Shown here: in pieces, positions 1 to 11,289 of the stretch | Position numbering within the stretch: the first letter of the stretch is position 1 | Layout: each line of letters starts with the position of its first letter | Assembly (NCBI GenBank): GCA_950106755.1 | Contig: OX467092.1 | Coordinates: 4,340,001 to 4,404,000 of the forward strand | Length of the DNA: 64,000 nt | DNA from: Climacium dendroides | Taxonomy: Eukaryota; Streptophyta; Bryopsida; Hypnales; Climaciaceae | Direction: 5' to 3' | Notes under the pieces: model-generated | Told to the model about the DNA's origin: nothing | The model's database searches: none | The model's input: the letters and a program-made list of their open reading frames with translations, nothing else | Position numbers and translations under genes: made by a program

Positions 1-1297
1 TTCCTTTCAATGAACGCTGGATGTATTTCGTGATCTTAGAATATGGATCGCGTATGCAGTAGCCGAATCCAAGAAATGCAATGAAGTTCAAAGTTGCTTT
101 TTGAACTGAGCTTAAGGACATCATGTAGCTATCACCATGTAGTTACATAAAAGGTGTTTCCAATTGCTTCGTCGTAGAGTTGTACAGTGAGTACTGATAC
201 TGACCTCAGTTCTGATACTTGGGAATTTGAGTGGGTTTGAGGAGTTTAGAGTGGGGTTTTGTGAAACTTAGGTTGAGGTCGAAACATTTTGGGATTCAGT
301 AGTTTGAAGGGAGGACCAGTAAGGTCAGCGTTGGAGAAGCGATGTATGATAATGGCGACAATGCACTCCATTTTAGGGTTTGCCGGTCAGGTCTCTATAA
401 ATTATTCCCACTTTGCAAAGATCAGTGCATTCAAAATGCGAACATGTGATCTTGATTGCTGATTGGGAATTAATTGATGACCTGGTAAGCTATGCAGAGA
501 TCTCTATGCAGGCAAATGCACATAGGTGGCCGTGAAAGCTGCTCTCTGTAGTGCGAAAGTTTGTGACTGGAAAGTAGGACTAGAATATAGCCCTAGGAAG
601 GACTAGAATAACTTTACGTTTCAGACTAAGCTAGCGTCTTGAAAAGTGACAAAAACGTGGAATTCTGCCAATCTAACGAGATTGCAGTTTTATTCTGCCT
701 CTTGTGCTACTAATGGTATGCTCACACTTGATGTTGGAACCTGGGAGTATTGTTAGCAAATGAGAATTTAGGCCAAAGGTGTACCTAAATTCATTTTGAA
801 GTAACTACTTGCATCGATGCAAAACTAAAGGCATACTTTTTTAACCCCTTAAAAGAAGATTCTTGTGTTAGTTCTTTGACATTTTTATGGTGGAGATTTT
901 GAAGAAATTGTTTTGCAAATATTCTATAACCCAAAGGGTACTAGTGGGTTTTGCCTCAAAAAATAACTTCTTCAGTTCAAAAATGATCCTTAAAAATGAC
1001 TTGAATAAAGAAGTAAAATAAAGATCTTCAAAAATCACTATGATTAGAACTTCACATTTTGAACTTAAAAGAAAAAAATCTTGTGAAAATCACAAATATC
1101 CACTCTCTAATCAATTATAGAAGGTTGAAGTTCAGCAAAGCAGGGACGTCCACAAGGGGCTCTGCTTCACCTTCAGGTTGGGGTAGTGCCGTGTAGCCAA
1201 AGTGAGAGCAAGTCGGTGTGGGGAGTGCTAGAGGAGCAGCTGCTCACAGGATCGCCTCGCTGCTGCTCTCGTCGGGAATTACAGGGAACGAGGGAAC

Positions 1298-1321
1298 GGT
1301 GGCGGTGGCGGTGGCGGTGGC
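1298..1321. repeat. GGTGGC hexanucleotide microsatellite
   Basis: Four perfect copies of the 6-mer GGTGGC lie in a GC-rich patch just before an ATG at 1325. It could encode a Gly-Gly, Val-Ala or Arg-Trp dipeptide run depending on frame, but no gene is supported around it. Confidence 0.85.
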
Positions 1322-4209
1322 GTCATGGGAGGTGCACATCGGCTCAACTACTCTTCAGCGATCGTCCATTGCAAGAGCGGAGCCTCTTTTGCCTCTTCGT
1401 TTGCACTTGCACCAACAATAATTTTTTCTTACAATCAGGTGAAGTTCTTCAATTTCTCTTGCATTCTCATGGCTACTGAGCATGCATATCTTCATGGTGT
1501 AATTGGGGACACCTACTCGATTATAACAGAGAGCAAGATAATGTACCAGAACTATGAACCCTGAGCAGCACTCGCTCGTCCCTGTGTCCTCTGCATCCAC
1601 AACATGCAGGGAGATGAAAATATGAAAGAAAGCTCATTGTTGCAGATCAAAGCGGCTGATTGTTCTGGTGGTGCTTTGCATTACGCAGAGTACCGACCGA
1701 CGTGATATGATTCTTGGGAGCTTTGTCTTGCAATGCTTGCCCTATGGTAGTATGGTCCAAGGGGTCTTGCTTCAGGTTAATTACTCTAAATGTGTCACAG
1801 GCAAGTTATGCATAGAGGAACCGATATTAAAGTGAAACAGGGGAATTACATTCTTAGAAATCCCCTGGATAATATCACCAGGAAATACGCACAAATGAAT
1901 GAAATCTTCTATTCGATACAAAAAATGTATTCTAATCCTGGGCTGTGGTCTGAATTCCCTCCTTAAAACCAAGGAAGTGTTGCAAATTTCGACCCCTATC
2001 ACTGAGGTCGAGGTGAAAGTGCTGGTATTAATATAGAAGGAAGGAAATTAGAATACCCTACTTATGTAAAAGGCGTCTCTGCATTAGCATGTTGGAAATT
2101 GGAAAATATAAGCCCTTGTGTTGTTCAAACGATATTTCAAACTGTCTAGCTCCTTCCGAAACCAGTGAAGTTGGTCCTCGCTTCCAAATTTCGAAATAAA
2201 TAGAATGATTAAATAATTGCTTCACTTTTGAGACCAAGTTTGTCATGAATCGTATCAAATATTCCAGTGCCTAGCTACCTTAGGTTGGATTAACACTGAG
2301 CTTCATGATGACTATAAAATTCAGGATTTAACCCTACCTATTATATGACGAATGAAACGAAACACAAAATTAAATGGGATATTCCACAATGCAGGTTTTG
2401 GTCTCAGCCTTACATAACAACACCTAAGTCTCCCATAGCTCACAGATTATTACATATCCCAAATCCCCAGAGTGGAGAGTCTTCCATGACCAGTTTCGTC
2501 ATATGCTTTCCCAAGAGGCAAGCTAGAGCAACTCTAAGCTAAATCCACACTCGCTACAAACAATCAATATGTCTCCAACCGGAAGCTCAACTACAAACAA
2601 CGTACGGTAGAAACTCTCAAATTCTCAACAATGTCGTAGCAACTTCACTTTGAAAAACGATTTGGAGAAGGCTAGGACGACTCACCCGGCTCCAGCAGTG
2701 CTTGCGGTTCTGCGAGGCGCGGCCAACTTCTAATTCGGCCAACTTCTAATTCGTTGACGTTGTATGTCCATGAGGTAGAAAATGAACTTGCTAATGACCC
2801 AAGCTGTAGGAGATCGACAAGGGAAAACAGTTTCGAAGAAGACAGCAGCTGAACTCGAACTCGCTCCACAACTTCATAAACAGGCAATTGCATGCAACCC
2901 TTAGATGTCCTCTGATTTCTCTAACTAGCTGCTCGTCAAGAGCCTTCTTCAAGGAACGAACGAAGCAGTCGCCATGTATGCACCAGACAGTGGCAACTTC
3001 CAACTTCCGAGGCGGGCTTTTTTTCATAGTTAGAGAGCATTTGCAACGGGATCAGAAAGAGAGTTCTAACGCAATGATCGAAGCTATTGCAAAGTTGTAA
3101 CCAGACTCCACCTTGAAATACAGGTCTACGTTGCCGTCCTAGCTTCCACTTCGATATAGTGGCACCCCCTATCTTCTCCTTCACTGCAGATACACAGAGA
3201 CCAAAAGCAGCCAGTAATCCAAGGCGCTGGCAAGTTCATCATGGCAATCAAGGAGGAGCTAGCTAGCTCAACTATACGTCGAGTAGAATGTAGAATCGGA
3301 GACCTTAGTGCAATACTAATACTCAACTAGGTCCCCCTAGATATCTCCGATTCAAGATGTCTCTAATCTAGACATCTTCGAGCGGAATTTTAACAACCTA
3401 CATTGAATTAGGCTTGAATTGTACTTTTTCGCTTCAAGCAATGGACTTGTTCCATAGCTGGCGTTAATTAGTTGACTAGTAGGCATGGTGATGGCTTGCT
3501 TGTCATGTCGTTAGTTAGTTTGCTAAGTTAGCAGGTATAGAGATGGCTTGCTTGTCCTCTGGCAGCAGGGAGAGCCACTGTCAAAATGAAAATGAAAATG
3601 TGACTTGGGTGGGCAAAACCTGCCGCTCTGCTTGCTACCTCTACCACACATTCATTGCCCACTATCCTTCTCTATGCACTTTGTGTCAAGTACTCAGTCA
3701 GTACTCAGTGAGTCTGCTTGGTTAATTAATAAACAAACTAGCTAGATCCTCAGGGCTCTATATATCAAACTCAATCTTAGTTATGGCATGAATCCTGCTT
3801 CAATTCAATCACTATATTCCATTCAGTTGATGTTGTGTAGCTCTAAGACTAGTGTTCATACCTTTGTTTGTTTTGCCTATTACATTACTAATTTGGAATT
3901 GCATGCTTTGAGTGACTAGAAACCGATCGATCGTTCAACTCTTGTGTATCTTAGTTTGTTTTCTATGATTTGGATTTTTGACTCAGCTCACTAGGTGGTT
4001 GCCAATCATTCTAAGTACTGTTGCCTTGCTTGCTCGATTGGGTTTAGAATGTTGGTGAGGTCAAAGCGAACGGAGGTCCTGATGGGAATCTTATCAAACC
4101 TCCTTGGATTTGCTAACAGATAGACTTGGATCGATCTGCGAACTGCAAGCTCGCTGAATTAATATAATTCAAAAGTGTTGTAAGTTACATTGCTGCCTTA
4201 CCAATATAA

Positions 4210-4381
4210 AAGGTAAACCACAAGGGAGTTTCAAGAGTTTATCACTTGAAGAGTTTTAAGAGTTTACCGGATTGAAGAATGGAATGGAGTTCACTTAAAA
4301 GGTCGTAATGGTTCAACTGAGATTGTAAACTCCATTTCATTTTCTCCATGGAAACTCTTTAAAATCCCTTGGTAACCTCTT
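4210..4381. mobile_element. Diverged inverted-repeat (MITE-like) element
   Basis: The left end (AAGGTAAACCACAAGGGAG, then AGAGTTT) matches the reverse complement of the right end (AAACTCTTTAAAATCCCTTG, then GTAACCTCTT) with scattered mismatches. The arms cover most of about 170 bp, so the piece would fold back on itself. There is no coding capacity. Target-site duplication is not clear. Confidence 0.45.
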
Positions 4382-4400
4382 AATGTCATTTTTGATCACC

Positions 4401-4470
4401 TTCACCAATGACTTCAAGGCTCTTTCACCAATGATTTCGAGGCTCCTTCACCAATGGCGGTGTTGAGGCT
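4401..4470. repeat. Short tandem repeat, three units
   Basis: Three imperfect tandem copies of a 22-25 bp unit that starts TTCACCAATG and ends GAGGCTC. No function seen. Confidence 0.7.
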
Positions 4471-4894
4471 CCAATTGTGGGCCTAGAAGCTGCCGCTAGA
4501 AGATGCCAGAGGTGCAATTCTGTAGTTGTTGATCAAAGTATGTCTTGGCTTTGCCACAATTAAGACATGCCTCTGGCTGTACAATTCCAAATTTGTACGA
4601 TAGCATGGCATATTATAGCTAAAAGTAAAGAAAAAGTATGCTTGACATTTGACATTTGCAGTCAATAAATCCTGAAAGTGATGCAAAATTCTCACGTCTC
4701 CTTGTGCACATTTGTCTCATATGCACTGTGTAAATATCTACTGAATTGGAATTTACTTCAGAAGCTACAAAGAGGACGTCCCTATGATCGCCTATTGAAA
4801 ATTGAATTGAATTTTCGAGGCCTTCAATTCCCAGCTGCCTGGATTAGCCATGCCACTGCTGTTGCACACACACGGGAACCAGACCAGCTTACAG

Positions 4895-5074
4895 AATTAA
4901 CTTGTGCGACGTGACCGAGGAATCTGAGCTCATGATGTTAGCGGAAACCAAGCAAGATTGGAAGAAGCTGGAGTTCATTAGGGATCGCCTCCACAGATTG
5001 CAATTTGGCTTCAAAATGAATCCCACCTCACAAGACTGTCTTTTGACATTAATTTCTTGCTCGCAGTTGCATTG
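4895..5074 (+). other. Candidate exon of an unrecognised gene or gene remnant
   Basis: A reading frame bounded by a good acceptor (agcttacag before 4895) and a GTAACT donor at 5075 encodes 59 residues. The middle is a charged helix-like stretch (AETKQDWKKLEFIRDRLHRL) followed by a hydrophobic tail. Base composition and residue pattern look coding, but I do not recognise the family and no start codon exon is evident upstream. The putative intron after it is occupied by a repeat element (5165-5748). A further exon candidate at 6221-6299 is in the same orientation. The splice phases of these two do not join directly, so they may belong to a decayed gene. Confidence 0.25.
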
Positions 5075-5164
5075 GTAACTGGCGAGGCTTGAAGGCAATT
5101 CGGTCACATATGATGTATGACATGTCTCACCATAATTTGGTCTCAATCGATCTCAACAATACTC

Positions 5165-5748
5165 TGTTAAATAAAACCTAACCAGTTTTCTATTTTTAGT
5201 AGTTTATATTTTTGACAAATTATTTTTGAAGTCTAGTTTTAGCATCAAAAATCCAATTCTGAAAATGAATGATTATGAATTTTCTATTCAAGATTTTGTG
5301 AAAGGGTGTCAATTGCAATCTTGACTTTCCATAGTGTTGAGGGCTCTTGCTCAAGTACACTACACCTTGGAGAAAATTTCACATTAGAAATTCATTCTTT
5401 AAAATTGTAGAATAGATTTTGAGAAGCCATAAATTGATTGGGATTATGCATGTTAGGCCCTTCAACCTCATATTTTTTGGTGACCAATTTTTTAAATCTG
5501 GCATGCAAAAAGAAAGTTAAAAGATTTTCATAGTTTTAACACCTTCATGATCAAACATCATAATCTTTCAATTCATAAGTTTTATTGTTGGGTTTTCTTT
5601 TCTTGTGGGATCTCTAACATGTCTAGTTTGAATTTGTGTGGTTTCAATTCAAAAAAATTGATACAACTTATCAAAATGCTGGGTTTTTTTTCAATTGAGA
5701 GCAAATTTATAGGATCTCAAAACGGGCCTCTGGGCATTTAGGGATTAA
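5165..5748 (+). mobile_element. Repeat family 2, left-truncated copy
   Basis: Collinear with 26937-27533 over its whole length at clear similarity: shared blocks include AAATAAAACCTAACC near the left and AACATGTCTAGTTTGAATTT near the right. It ends with the same right terminus, GGGCATTTAGGG(G/A)TTAA. The left terminal inverted repeat present in the 26.9 kb copy is missing here. No reading frame. Confidence 0.75.
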
Positions 5749-6220
5749 GCCCCATTGCCGCGATTCCAGACACCACTTTCAGTACTACCCACAGATAGAT
5801 CTGTGGTATTTCATTTCTTTCCTCTTGGAACTAAGTGCGGTACTGATTGTTATTCTGATCCCAAAATTCCTTCCCCTAAAATTTTCTTCACTGCTTTGCA
5901 GTTTGCACCCCATACCTGAGACATGGTGTGGAGGTCCAGCAGAAGTACTTGTTCTAGATTCAAATTCAAATTCAAATGTCTTTGCTGTTTCAAGTAATGT
6001 GCAATAATTTGGCCAGAGGCTACGTGGATTTGTCAATTAGCAAGGGTTCACAAGAGCTGGTATTTTGGTGTGCGATCGATGGAATCAAGTTTGGAGTGAA
6101 TTGCCATTAATTCATTTCTTTGGTGCAGCTGAGAATTCAGTTCGATGGATCCTACTCATAGTTAATACTTTTGTTTGCACGACTAGAACATGGTGATTTT
6201 CAGTGGAAGTTCTGAAGCAG

Positions 6221-6299
6221 AAGGAAGGAACTGAGCGAGACGAGGCGAGAGCAGATCAAGCAGCTGCAGCAGCTGGAAGATAATTTGGAGCAACATTGG
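6221..6299 (+). other. Candidate coiled-coil exon, unrecognised
   Basis: Between an acceptor (tctgaagcag) and a GTATGG donor the frame starting R-K-E-L encodes a 26-residue amphipathic coil (SETRREQIKQLQQLEDNLEQ plus flanks) with heptad-spaced hydrophobics. An alternative acceptor at 6203 gives a different frame ending in an Ala-rich tail and a stop, so the frame is not settled. No homologue recognised. Confidence 0.25.
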
Positions 6300-6323
6300 G
6301 TATGGAACATTGGAACTATAGTA

Positions 6324-6785
6324 AGGTAAACCAGCCCATTGTGGTCAGAATGAGGAGTTTGACATCATCTTGTTGTTGAAATTTTTCAATTTTTTTCCCA
6401 CATTAGTACAAGTGTGAGAAACAGCAAGTGCAATTGAAATCAAATTTTTTTGACAAAATATGAATTCACTAGGAATTTCTGAAGTGTTCAACCCAAAAGA
6501 GTCCATAGACTACCTTAAAACTAACAAAATTTGAATCTGTAATGCTCATCTCACTACCTAATGCAATCAAAATATTTTCTATTACAGAAGGCCAAAAAAG
6601 TCAATTTTTACAATGAACTTCACACCGAAAAACCAAAAGTTCCTAATGATGTCAGTGTTTACTCCATTGCTGCCATGTAAGACATGCATTAAAGCCCACA
6701 TCTCACATACTCAAAAAACCCCCACAATGGATCATTTCCTAGACGACTACAATGGGTCATTTGACCACAATGGGCTGTTTTACCT
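6324..6785 (-). mobile_element. Stowaway-like MITE, family 3
   Basis: Terminal inverted repeats begin AGGTAAACCAGCCCATTGTG on the left and end with its complement CACAATGGGCTGTTTTACCT on the right; both ends are flanked by TA, the target duplication of Tc1/mariner-type MITEs. It is 462 bp with no coding capacity. A second copy in opposite orientation lies at 26334-26770 and matches through the interior. Strand is arbitrary and only marks the relative orientation. Confidence 0.8.
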
Positions 6786-6904
6786 TATAGGACTATATAG
6801 TAGAGCATTCTGTACACACATGTATGTAGTAGACTAACTATTATGAAAATGAGTGAAAAAAACAATTTAGCCCATTTGACCACATAGGTTGAAAGATTAT
6901 AATA

Positions 6905-7223
6905 TGAGGAATTTCGTTAAATTGTTAGTATTCTATGTGCCATTTTTAAACCGCCTGCTTTGAATTGTAAAAATGACATCGAGGATTAGTATAGTTTTCA
7001 AGAATCTTAAACTTTTATAGATTTAAAAAATCTATGACTAATATAGATTTCAAACCATACAATTTGAATTGTAGAAGTAACATCTAGCATTGATGTAGAT
7101 TTCAAACATCTAAGAAAGGTATAGATTTCAAACATCTAGGACATTTGTACACTTTAGTTCGCTTGCTCTAAATTATAAAAATTGCCAAAGTAGTGGAATT
7201 TCACCATTTCAATGAAATTGCCC
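6905..7223. mobile_element. Repeat family 8 copy
   Basis: Shares an ordered set of motifs with 24227-24504: a left end near GGAATTT, repeated TAGATTTCAAA(C) blocks, an AAATTGCCAAAGT-type block and a right end AATGAAATTGCCCAT. The ends form an imperfect inverted repeat. Noncoding. Confidence 0.55.
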
Positions 7224-8129
7224 ATTAATGTTTGAAGTGATTGGAAAAAAACTTCTTTTCATTCCTACTAAATGGAGTTAGCATTAAAGAAAAAATCAAG
7301 CCTTTAGAGGGTCACTTGACATTGACATCCTTAACAATTTCCACATCACAACTATTCTTATAGAATCTTATAGTATGTTCCTACTTGGTCTTAGCAGGGG
7401 TTCTAGAATGTAGTATTAGCTGTAGAATTTACAACATATTTTTTGATATCCACCAAACCTATATGGCATGTGATGTGGCATAGAGAAAGAAGTAGTTTTA
7501 CAGTCATTATTTTCTAGAAAACCATGAGGTACATGGTTGTCAACACAAGCTTACTTATTTTAGGAAATAAAGATTTTAGAGATTATGGGCGTTCTTGTGC
7601 ATCCATTAAGTAAGAGCACCATCTCTTTTTTTACTTTTTGAGAAAGTGTTAAGATGGTGATCACTTAAAATTTGGTGAAGCATTGTATTTCTACATTCAC
7701 CCATCTTTTCGACCAAAAAACATTCTTCAATCATATTCATGCATTTTTTCATCCACATTTTTAATAGAAATGGCCAAATGGAAAAAATTTGGCAAAAAAA
7801 GCTTCTTTTTTCTAGCAAAAAGTAAACATTTATTTTGAAATGGTGCAATCTAGCTCCACAATGCCAAAAAAAAAGGAATGTAGAGCATTGGCTACTAAAG
7901 GCAAAAATTAGAGAAGCCCAACCTTGTAAAATCAAAAATATTTAAATAATTTTGCTAATACCTCACACAAATCTGAACAATACTTTTGTTGTGGAGGAAT
8001 GGGGATGTACACAAAGTCTCTTTATACAAGTAGGATAATAGGAGGTAAAACAATCCATGTGAAATATGAAAATTAGGATTGATAGAAGCTCAACCATTCA
8101 TACCTAGTTAAGTCAAAATTAAAATTGTG

Positions 8130-8490
8130 TTCAATGTAGAATTTCAAAGTTCATTTTGGCATAGTAGAATGATTTTTTCAAGAAACTTTGAACTCAAAAA
8201 AGTTGGAAAATGAAGCTGAATTTAATCTCCAACAATTTGTTTGAAATTTCAAATTCCCAATCAAAAGTTAGTGACAAAATTTAGAGAGGGTTTCGAAGGG
8301 ACATTTTCTTTGACATTTTCAAACACCTTCTCCAAATTTTGTCACTAACTTTTTACTAGAGGTTCTATACTTCAAATGGATTTTTGGAGATGAACACTAT
8401 CTTGATTCTACAACTTTATTCTTTAAGCTTCAAGCCCTCTTGGAATAGATTTTTTGCAATATACAAAATTAAACTTCAACCTCATCAAGT
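8130..8490. repeat. Long imperfect foldback
   Basis: The core arm AAAAGTTAGTGACAAAATTT (8263-8282) is matched by its complement at 8335-8354. Weaker complementarity continues outward on both sides through ATCTCCAA blocks to roughly 8130 and 8490. The size and shape suggest an old foldback or MITE-type element; no target duplication identified. Confidence 0.6.
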
Positions 8491-9604
8491 GTTGTATTAC
8501 ATCTTATAACATACATCACTATAAAACTTTAGAATCAAATAATAGGTCTACCTTATTTTAAATCACCCTTAAATATAAGGTGGTCAAGTTAATGAATTAT
8601 AGTAATATACTAGTCATTTTTTGATAATTTCTTGTGCCACAAAGAAATTTTCTTCTTGAAATCCAAATGGTGAAAACTTAGCATTTCCCCACATTTTTTT
8701 GAATAGTACAACTTTTGCTCTAGACATCCTATCAGAATTTATTTACATCCCTTCAAAGGGAATTAATGCCTGCTTCTTGTGTTGAATTTTCAAAAACATT
8801 TGTTCATTTTTTACTTCACCATCACCTACCTAAATTCTAATTGTCCCTTGCATGGATATTTGGTCCTTCGGGAGAAAAAATCACTCTACAACCTCAATCT
8901 ACTTTCAGCCATCTAGATTTATTGCATTGTGAACCTCCGCTCTCTATTTTGCAACTTTTAAATGACTCTAGCAACTATAAATCAATAGCAAGTATAGAAA
9001 TGGAGGCAAGATTGAATTGCTAAAACAAATTTAGGAATAACTCTTGTGAGTTAAATAAAAATATATAAAGTGGCTATCCCCCAAACCACTAATTTTTGCA
9101 ACTATATCTATTTACTATTGTAGACTAGTCAAATTTTCATATTTTCATTTGAATACAATATACAAAAAGTTATAAAGAGTAAGTTTTTTTGATGAGGTGT
9201 TCTAAAATTATTTCTTCAACATACACACATGTTGATTTTGGAGATGTACATAGAATAATGATGGCAGTTTTAGATAGGGTGTGATTTGGCATATATCCAC
9301 CTTATGGTTTAAAGGGGTAATGTCAATTATTTTCCTAATTTGAAATTTTTTACAACTAACAAGAAAACACTTCAATGATCTATATATTGACACAAAGCAA
9401 GTGCACTTTGATCTCATTTACAAGATTTATGCTTGTTTGTCTTAACATTCTCTATCCAATGTGTAATCCTTCTCAATGGCCTTGAATTCCAAATTCTAAG
9501 TCCTAATTCCAAGTCCAAATTTGCATTTGAAAGACTAAAAATAGTTCTAAAATGTCCAAAATAAAAATGAGACATCTATAGATTTTATATGTTTGTCCTT
9601 TGAA

Positions 9605-9720
9605 TTTTGTACAAAAAGGGGAGGTCTTGCACAATAGTTTGACCTTGAATGAATGCTTTTAGTTGTTTTTTAAAGTAGATGATTCATACTATACCAATAA
9701 GGATGATTTCCAAGATGACC
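9605..9720 (+). mobile_element. Repeat family 5 fragment
   Basis: Matches the interior of the element at 60150-60379 in the same orientation: AAAAAGGGGAGGTC, then CAATAGTTTGACCTT, then ATACCAA and GATGATTTCCAAGATGAC-type blocks. The terminal inverted repeats are not preserved. Confidence 0.5.
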
Positions 9721-9918
9721 AATCTAAGCTTAGTACCTCTTGTTGTCTTTGCAAAAGAAACCATGGTCAAAGACATGTAGCTGATCTTGTAGTAGTCTTT
9801 TGCATTTGGGGAATGCGGCAATGTGCGTGTTTCATGTGGGGCGAGCATGGTGAAACGCAAAGGGTTGTAGGGTGGGTTGCTTGAGAATTGGAGAAGAATT
9901 GGAGAGGGAGGGACGAGG

Positions 9919-10253
9919 ATGGTGCGTTCGGCAGCAGGTGGAGAGGCGCGCGCGCAAGACGGTCATGATGCAGCCGCGGCGGTGCTAGCACGCTTGTCGT
10001 CGTCACTCAAACCCGCGTCGACGCAGCGTCTGTCCGTGGTATATTGGGGGCGGGGGGAGTGGGCGCGTTGTCTTGATCCTTCTCGTGGTGCTGCTGTCGC
10101 TGGGCGTCTTGATCCCAATCGTGAGCCGCTCCAAAAACGAGCTCGAGGCTGCGACCACCACTGTGCACTCTGTTCCACGAATGCCCGTGGACGGCCAACT
10201 TACTCTTGTTCCAAAGCCACTGGGAGCGCTACACGTTGCGCCAGGCTGCACAG
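9919..10253 (+). pseudogene. First exon of a type II membrane protein, frame broken
   Basis: From the ATG at 9919 one frame encodes an Ala- and Arg-rich N-terminus. After the G-rich run at about 10045-10065 the coding signal passes to another frame, which encodes a strong membrane anchor (LILLVVLLSLGVLIPIV) and a polar stem (SRSKNELEAATTTV), ending at a consensus donor CAG|GTGAGA at 10254. The anchor frame has no ATG of its own after the last stop. This is the layout of a Golgi type II enzyme's first exon with one frameshift, either a pseudogene or a length error in the G run. A possible later exon lies at 10630, but its phase does not fit directly. The enzyme family is not determined. Confidence 0.35.
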
Positions 10254-10275
10254 GTGAGAGCCAGCAGCAACAGGA

Positions 10276-10500
10276 CGTTTTTCTTCTTGGTTTTGAGGAT
10301 GTTGGTCTTCCTCAAATTAGCCTCCGTCTTTGCACGTTGTGAGGGTTTTGGGAATGAATTTCTTCTTCATGAGGTTTGATGATGTCGGTTTCAGCCTCTG
10401 TCTTTGCACATTGTGAGGGATTAGGAATGAATCTCTTCTTCTTAATTTGATGATATCGGTATACACTCCATCGTTGGACATTGTGAGGGTTACGAGTGCA
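10276..10500 (+). repeat. Tandem repeat, about 70 bp unit
   Basis: Roughly three and a half imperfect copies of a unit containing GTCTTTGCACRTTGTGAGGG and TTTCTTCTTCATGAGG-type blocks. Copies start near 10321, 10395 and 10462, with a partial copy before 10321. It sits just after the donor of the exon candidate at 9919-10253. Confidence 0.7.
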
Positions 10501-10629
10501 TAAATTTCTCCTTATCCATGTCGATGCCATTTTTTCGTTTAAACATGCATATATTGTGATGTGTGCGATGCGCACGCACTGAATTGCAAGCACAAGACCT
10601 AAGCTGCGGGTATTATGGTTTGCTCGCAG

Positions 10630-10716
10630 GCAGTGGCGACTAGTGATGGCGTGCTCATTGTCTGCACCGTGAGCCACCCGTATCTCGAGTTTCTCACTAA
10701 AGTTATGCTCGCTTAA
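10630..10716 (+). other. Candidate exon, glycosyltransferase-like fragment
   Basis: After an acceptor (tgctcgcag) the frame encodes AVATSDGVLIVCTVSHPYLE followed by FLTKVML and a stop. A beta-strand-like VLIVCTV followed by an aromatic/acidic stretch resembles the start of nucleotide-diphospho-sugar transferase domains (GT77-type proteins). This resemblance is from memory and weak. Together with the membrane anchor upstream it suggests a decayed Golgi glycosyltransferase. Downstream, 10761-10850 and 11021-11190 are diverged copies of one another (shared block ATCTGCAGTCCGGACGGA). Confidence 0.25.
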
Positions 10717-11289
10717 TCATTTCTCTTGTACGTTTGAGTATTTCTACATGTTCCACCGGTAGAGAGATTCGATTCAATCGCATCTCTGAATATTGCGATG
10801 CTGTAAACCACCATTGACGAAGATGGCAATCTGCAGTCCGGACGGAAATGGTGGTCCATCATTTCCACATCGACCATCGTCAATTCAACCTGGGCCCCAG
10901 CTGCTCCGGATCCCAACAATGAAACGCCTGTGTCCCTCCGAAGATGACGATTACAACGACAACTGCCGCTAGCACAATCATTCACAGATGCGGAGGATGC
11001 CTACGTGACGAAATGCGGTAGAGAGGATCAATCGCAACTCTGAATTGCATGAATGCTGGTTACGGAAAAGGACGCACCCATAATGCTTTTTGATACGAAT
11101 GAAAGACACCCTAAACCCTGCATTATGATCGGATTCAAGTTCCGTAACAAGAGGAATGCTTGGACGGCGATCTGCAGTCCGGACGGACGAAGGACGGAGG
11201 GGAGGTCGACGAGAATGCAGGACGCACTACAAAGAGAAAGCAGTGATTGCAACAGAGTTGCAATTCATTTGCAGTGGATTGATGTGTAA

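Larger units (their letters stand above)
1..4894. other. Intergenic, no supported gene
   Basis: No gene could be supported here. Two short ATG-initiated reading frames exist: 1325-1564 on + (79 codons) and 2791-3027 on - (78 codons). I recognise neither, and neither has a convincing exon context. The stretch 1140-1600 and the stretch 2640-3330 are more GC-rich than their surroundings and might be remnants of exons. A TATATAT motif lies near 3762. Small repeats inside the stretch are listed separately. Confidence 0.5.
6786..9604. other. AT-rich intergenic, repeats only
   Basis: No gene is supported. The stretch holds a family 8 repeat copy (6905-7223) and a long imperfect foldback (8130-8490). 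The rest is AT-rich sequence without convincing open frames or splice-bounded exons. Confidence 0.6.

Noticed and set aside
2791..3027. 78-codon ATG frame on the minus strand with protein-like composition
   Set aside because: No recognised family, no splice-bounded continuation, and comparable frames exist on the other strand of the same stretch.
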